The notes beneath the pieces are model-generated. The model saw only the letters and a program-made list of their open reading frames with translations, was not told where the DNA came from and searched no databases. A DNA stretch of 14,438 nucleotides. Source: Colimorpha sp045598945. GTDB lineage: Bacteria > Bacteroidota > Bacteroidia > Bacteroidales > P3. The position numbers and the translations under genes are program-made. The stretch covers positions 1 to 14,438 of the forward strand of contig JAZRVD010000178.1 of NCBI GenBank assembly GCA_045598945.1. Direction: 5' to 3'. Below are positions 13,443 to 14,438 of this stretch, piece by piece; the stretch's first letter is position 1, and each line of letters starts with the position of its first letter.

Positions 13443-14438
13443 TCACATACCAAGCGCCCCTTCCAAAGCACGTATCTGTTTGTTTTTACTATCTATATCA
13501 TCGTCTTTACTTTTTATTTCAGACTGCAACTGCCTGATTTTTTTATCCTTTGCATCCATATCGCTTTGGGTGTATCTGCCCTTGTTATTCAACTCAGACT
13601 GCAACTGCCTGATTTTTTTATCCTTCGCATCCATATCGCTTTGGGTGTATCTGCCAGAGCCAGACTTGGCAGCAAGCTGTTGTTTAAGGTTGCTTACCTC
13701 CTTATTGAGCTGCTTGATTTCGTTATTCTTCGCATCCATATCGCCTTGAGAATACTTGCCTTTACCAGACTTGGCGGCAAGCTGTTGTTTAAGACTGCTC
13801 ACATCCGCATTGAGCTGTTCAATCTCGTTATTCTTTTTGTTCTGCATTGAACTATATTCGTTTTTCAACTTGCTGTTTTCAGCACTCTCATCAAAATACG
13901 ACATAAAACCCACAGCACAAAGGACAAGCAGAGCCACGAGTATGGAGTAGAAAACAGGCTTGCTGACACCATTTTTATTTTTTAGGTCTTCAACCTCTTG
14001 TTGCAACCGACTGTTGTCTTTTTTCAAATTATTTATCTCATTGGTTGCCGAAGAGATGGTCGATGACAATTTTTGCAGCCGCATTTCAAGATCCTTTTTC
14101 TCCTTGTCGAGAGCGGCCTTCTCGCCACGAAGTTTGTTGATAGTGTCTGCATCGCCATCATGACCTTTGGACAGCAGCCGCAGAGCTTCGTTTTCCGTTT
14201 GATATGTCTTTATCTTCCCTTCCAACGAGAGCTTGGCCGTCTCCAGTTCTTTCAGACGATTTTGCAAATCGACAACAAGTTTATCTACATCCTTTTGATT
14301 AGCAGGAGTTTTAATATTATTTATCTCGTTCTGGAGCGAGGCGACCTGCTGTTCAAGACGCGTTATCTGTTCGTTGGCCTTTTTCAACCTGCTGTCTGAC
14401 CCATTGCCGATGTGCCTTGCGACATAATCGTAGAGTTC
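13443..14438 (-). CDS. C-terminal part of a kinase-like protein with coiled-coil / TM / coiled-coil tail (cut by window edge)
   Basis: The frame is open from the right edge, with no upstream start visible, for 331 codons. Its first visible residues, ELYDYVARHIGNGSDSRLKK, align with the end of kinase 2 (ELHDFVVKQLGNK), so the missing N-terminus is probably a kinase domain. A long coiled coil follows (ITRLEQQVASLQNEINNI and onward), then one membrane segment (PVFYSILVALLVLCAVGF, near 13893-13958) and a second, repeat-rich coiled coil with GRYTQSDMDAKDKKIRQLQS units. Expected topology is cytosolic kinase and coiled coil, one helix, periplasmic coiled coil. It probably oligomerises and could contact the secreted FGE proteins. 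A stand-alone start at the internal TTG (14385-14387) is less likely. Confidence 0.85.
   Translation of the reverse strand, partial: ELYDYVARHIGNGSDSRLKKANEQITRLEQQVASLQNEINNIKTPANQKDVDKLVVDLQNRLKELETAKLSLEGKIKTYQTENEALRLLSKGHDGDADTINKLRGEKAALDKEKKDLEMRLQKLSSTISSATNEINNLKKDNSRLQQEVEDLKNKNGVSKPVFYSILVALLVLCAVGFMSYFDESAENSKLKNEYSSMQNKKNNEIEQLNADVSSLKQQLAAKSGKGKYSQGDMDAKNNEIKQLNKEVSNLKQQLAAKSGSGRYTQSDMDAKDKKIRQLQSELNNKGRYTQSDMDAKDKKIRQLQSEIKSKDDDIDSKNKQIRALEGALGM
13519..13655 (-). repeat. Direct repeat of 62 bp, period 75 bp, in the coiled-coil gene
   Basis: Copies at 13519-13580 and 13594-13655 differ at one base and encode RYTQSDMDAKDKKIRQLQSE twice, 25 residues apart. Older, more diverged units follow upstream in the gene, to about 13825 (NEIKQLN...LKQQLAAKSG twice, about 37 residues apart). 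The near identity implies recent duplication in the predicted periplasmic coiled coil. Confidence 0.9.

Noticed and set aside
13358..13471. N-terminal extension of FGE-D by 38 residues
   Set aside because: It would bury the signal peptide at 13298-13357 and run out of frame across the kinase remnant; the ATG at 13355-13357 gives a perfect signal peptide.

Overview
The window looks like part of a Bacteroidetes chromosome, most likely a Bacteroidales or Prevotella-like organism. The signs are secreted proteins whose signal peptides end in ...LFAQ, AT-rich spacers with hardly any Shine-Dalgarno sequences, and a family of formylglycine-generating-enzyme-fold (FGE/SUMF1) proteins next to eukaryote-type kinase genes. 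This assignment is inference. No rRNA, tRNA, transposase, integrase or CRISPR array was seen.

Every supported gene is on the minus strand, so transcription runs from high to low coordinates. In that order: (1) the 3' part of a kinase-like gene fused to a coiled-coil/transmembrane/coiled-coil tail, cut by the right edge; (2) a 13-codon remnant of a kinase start whose stop overlaps the ATG of (3), a secreted FGE-fold protein; (4) a second secreted FGE-fold protein; (5) a Ser/Thr kinase-like protein with HRD changed to HNN; (6) an FHA-domain protein with nine-residue repeats; (7) a partner with a degenerate FHA-like C-terminus; (8) a PP2C phosphatase with ten-residue repeats and one membrane segment; (9) an integral-membrane HExxH (M50-like) protease; (10) a soluble HExxH protein; (11) a small acidic-tailed protein of unknown function; (12) a Ycf46-like AAA+ ATPase; (13) a cytosolic FGE-fold protein with a novel N-terminal half; (14) a third secreted FGE-fold protein; (15) the N-terminal half of another kinase, cut by the left edge. 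Most gaps are 3 to 120 bp and no convincing terminator was seen, so this could be one long operon or a few coupled ones. No stretch above 300 bp lacks a gene.

The cluster has the parts of a trans-envelope phospho-signalling device. Secreted FGE-fold proteins could act as sensors or binding modules. Membrane-anchored kinase and phosphatase proteins would span the inner membrane, FHA proteins would read phosphothreonine, and an AAA+ ATPase and two metalloproteases could be the output. None of the four FGE domains keeps the copper-binding cysteine pair of true FGE, so they are probably ligand-binding (C-type-lectin-like) rather than catalytic. The two kinases whose active-site regions are visible each lack a different key residue (beta-3 Lys to Arg; HRD Asp to Asn).

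The locus is also visibly plastic. The FGE-spacer-kinase unit occurs twice in direct orientation about 10.8 kb apart, a kinase start is left as a 13-codon fossil, a 30-nt non-coding element follows three FGE stop codons, and three genes carry in-frame tandem repeats. The last codons of one FGE gene have a pattern reminiscent of diversity-generating-retroelement variable regions, although no reverse transcriptase lies in the window.
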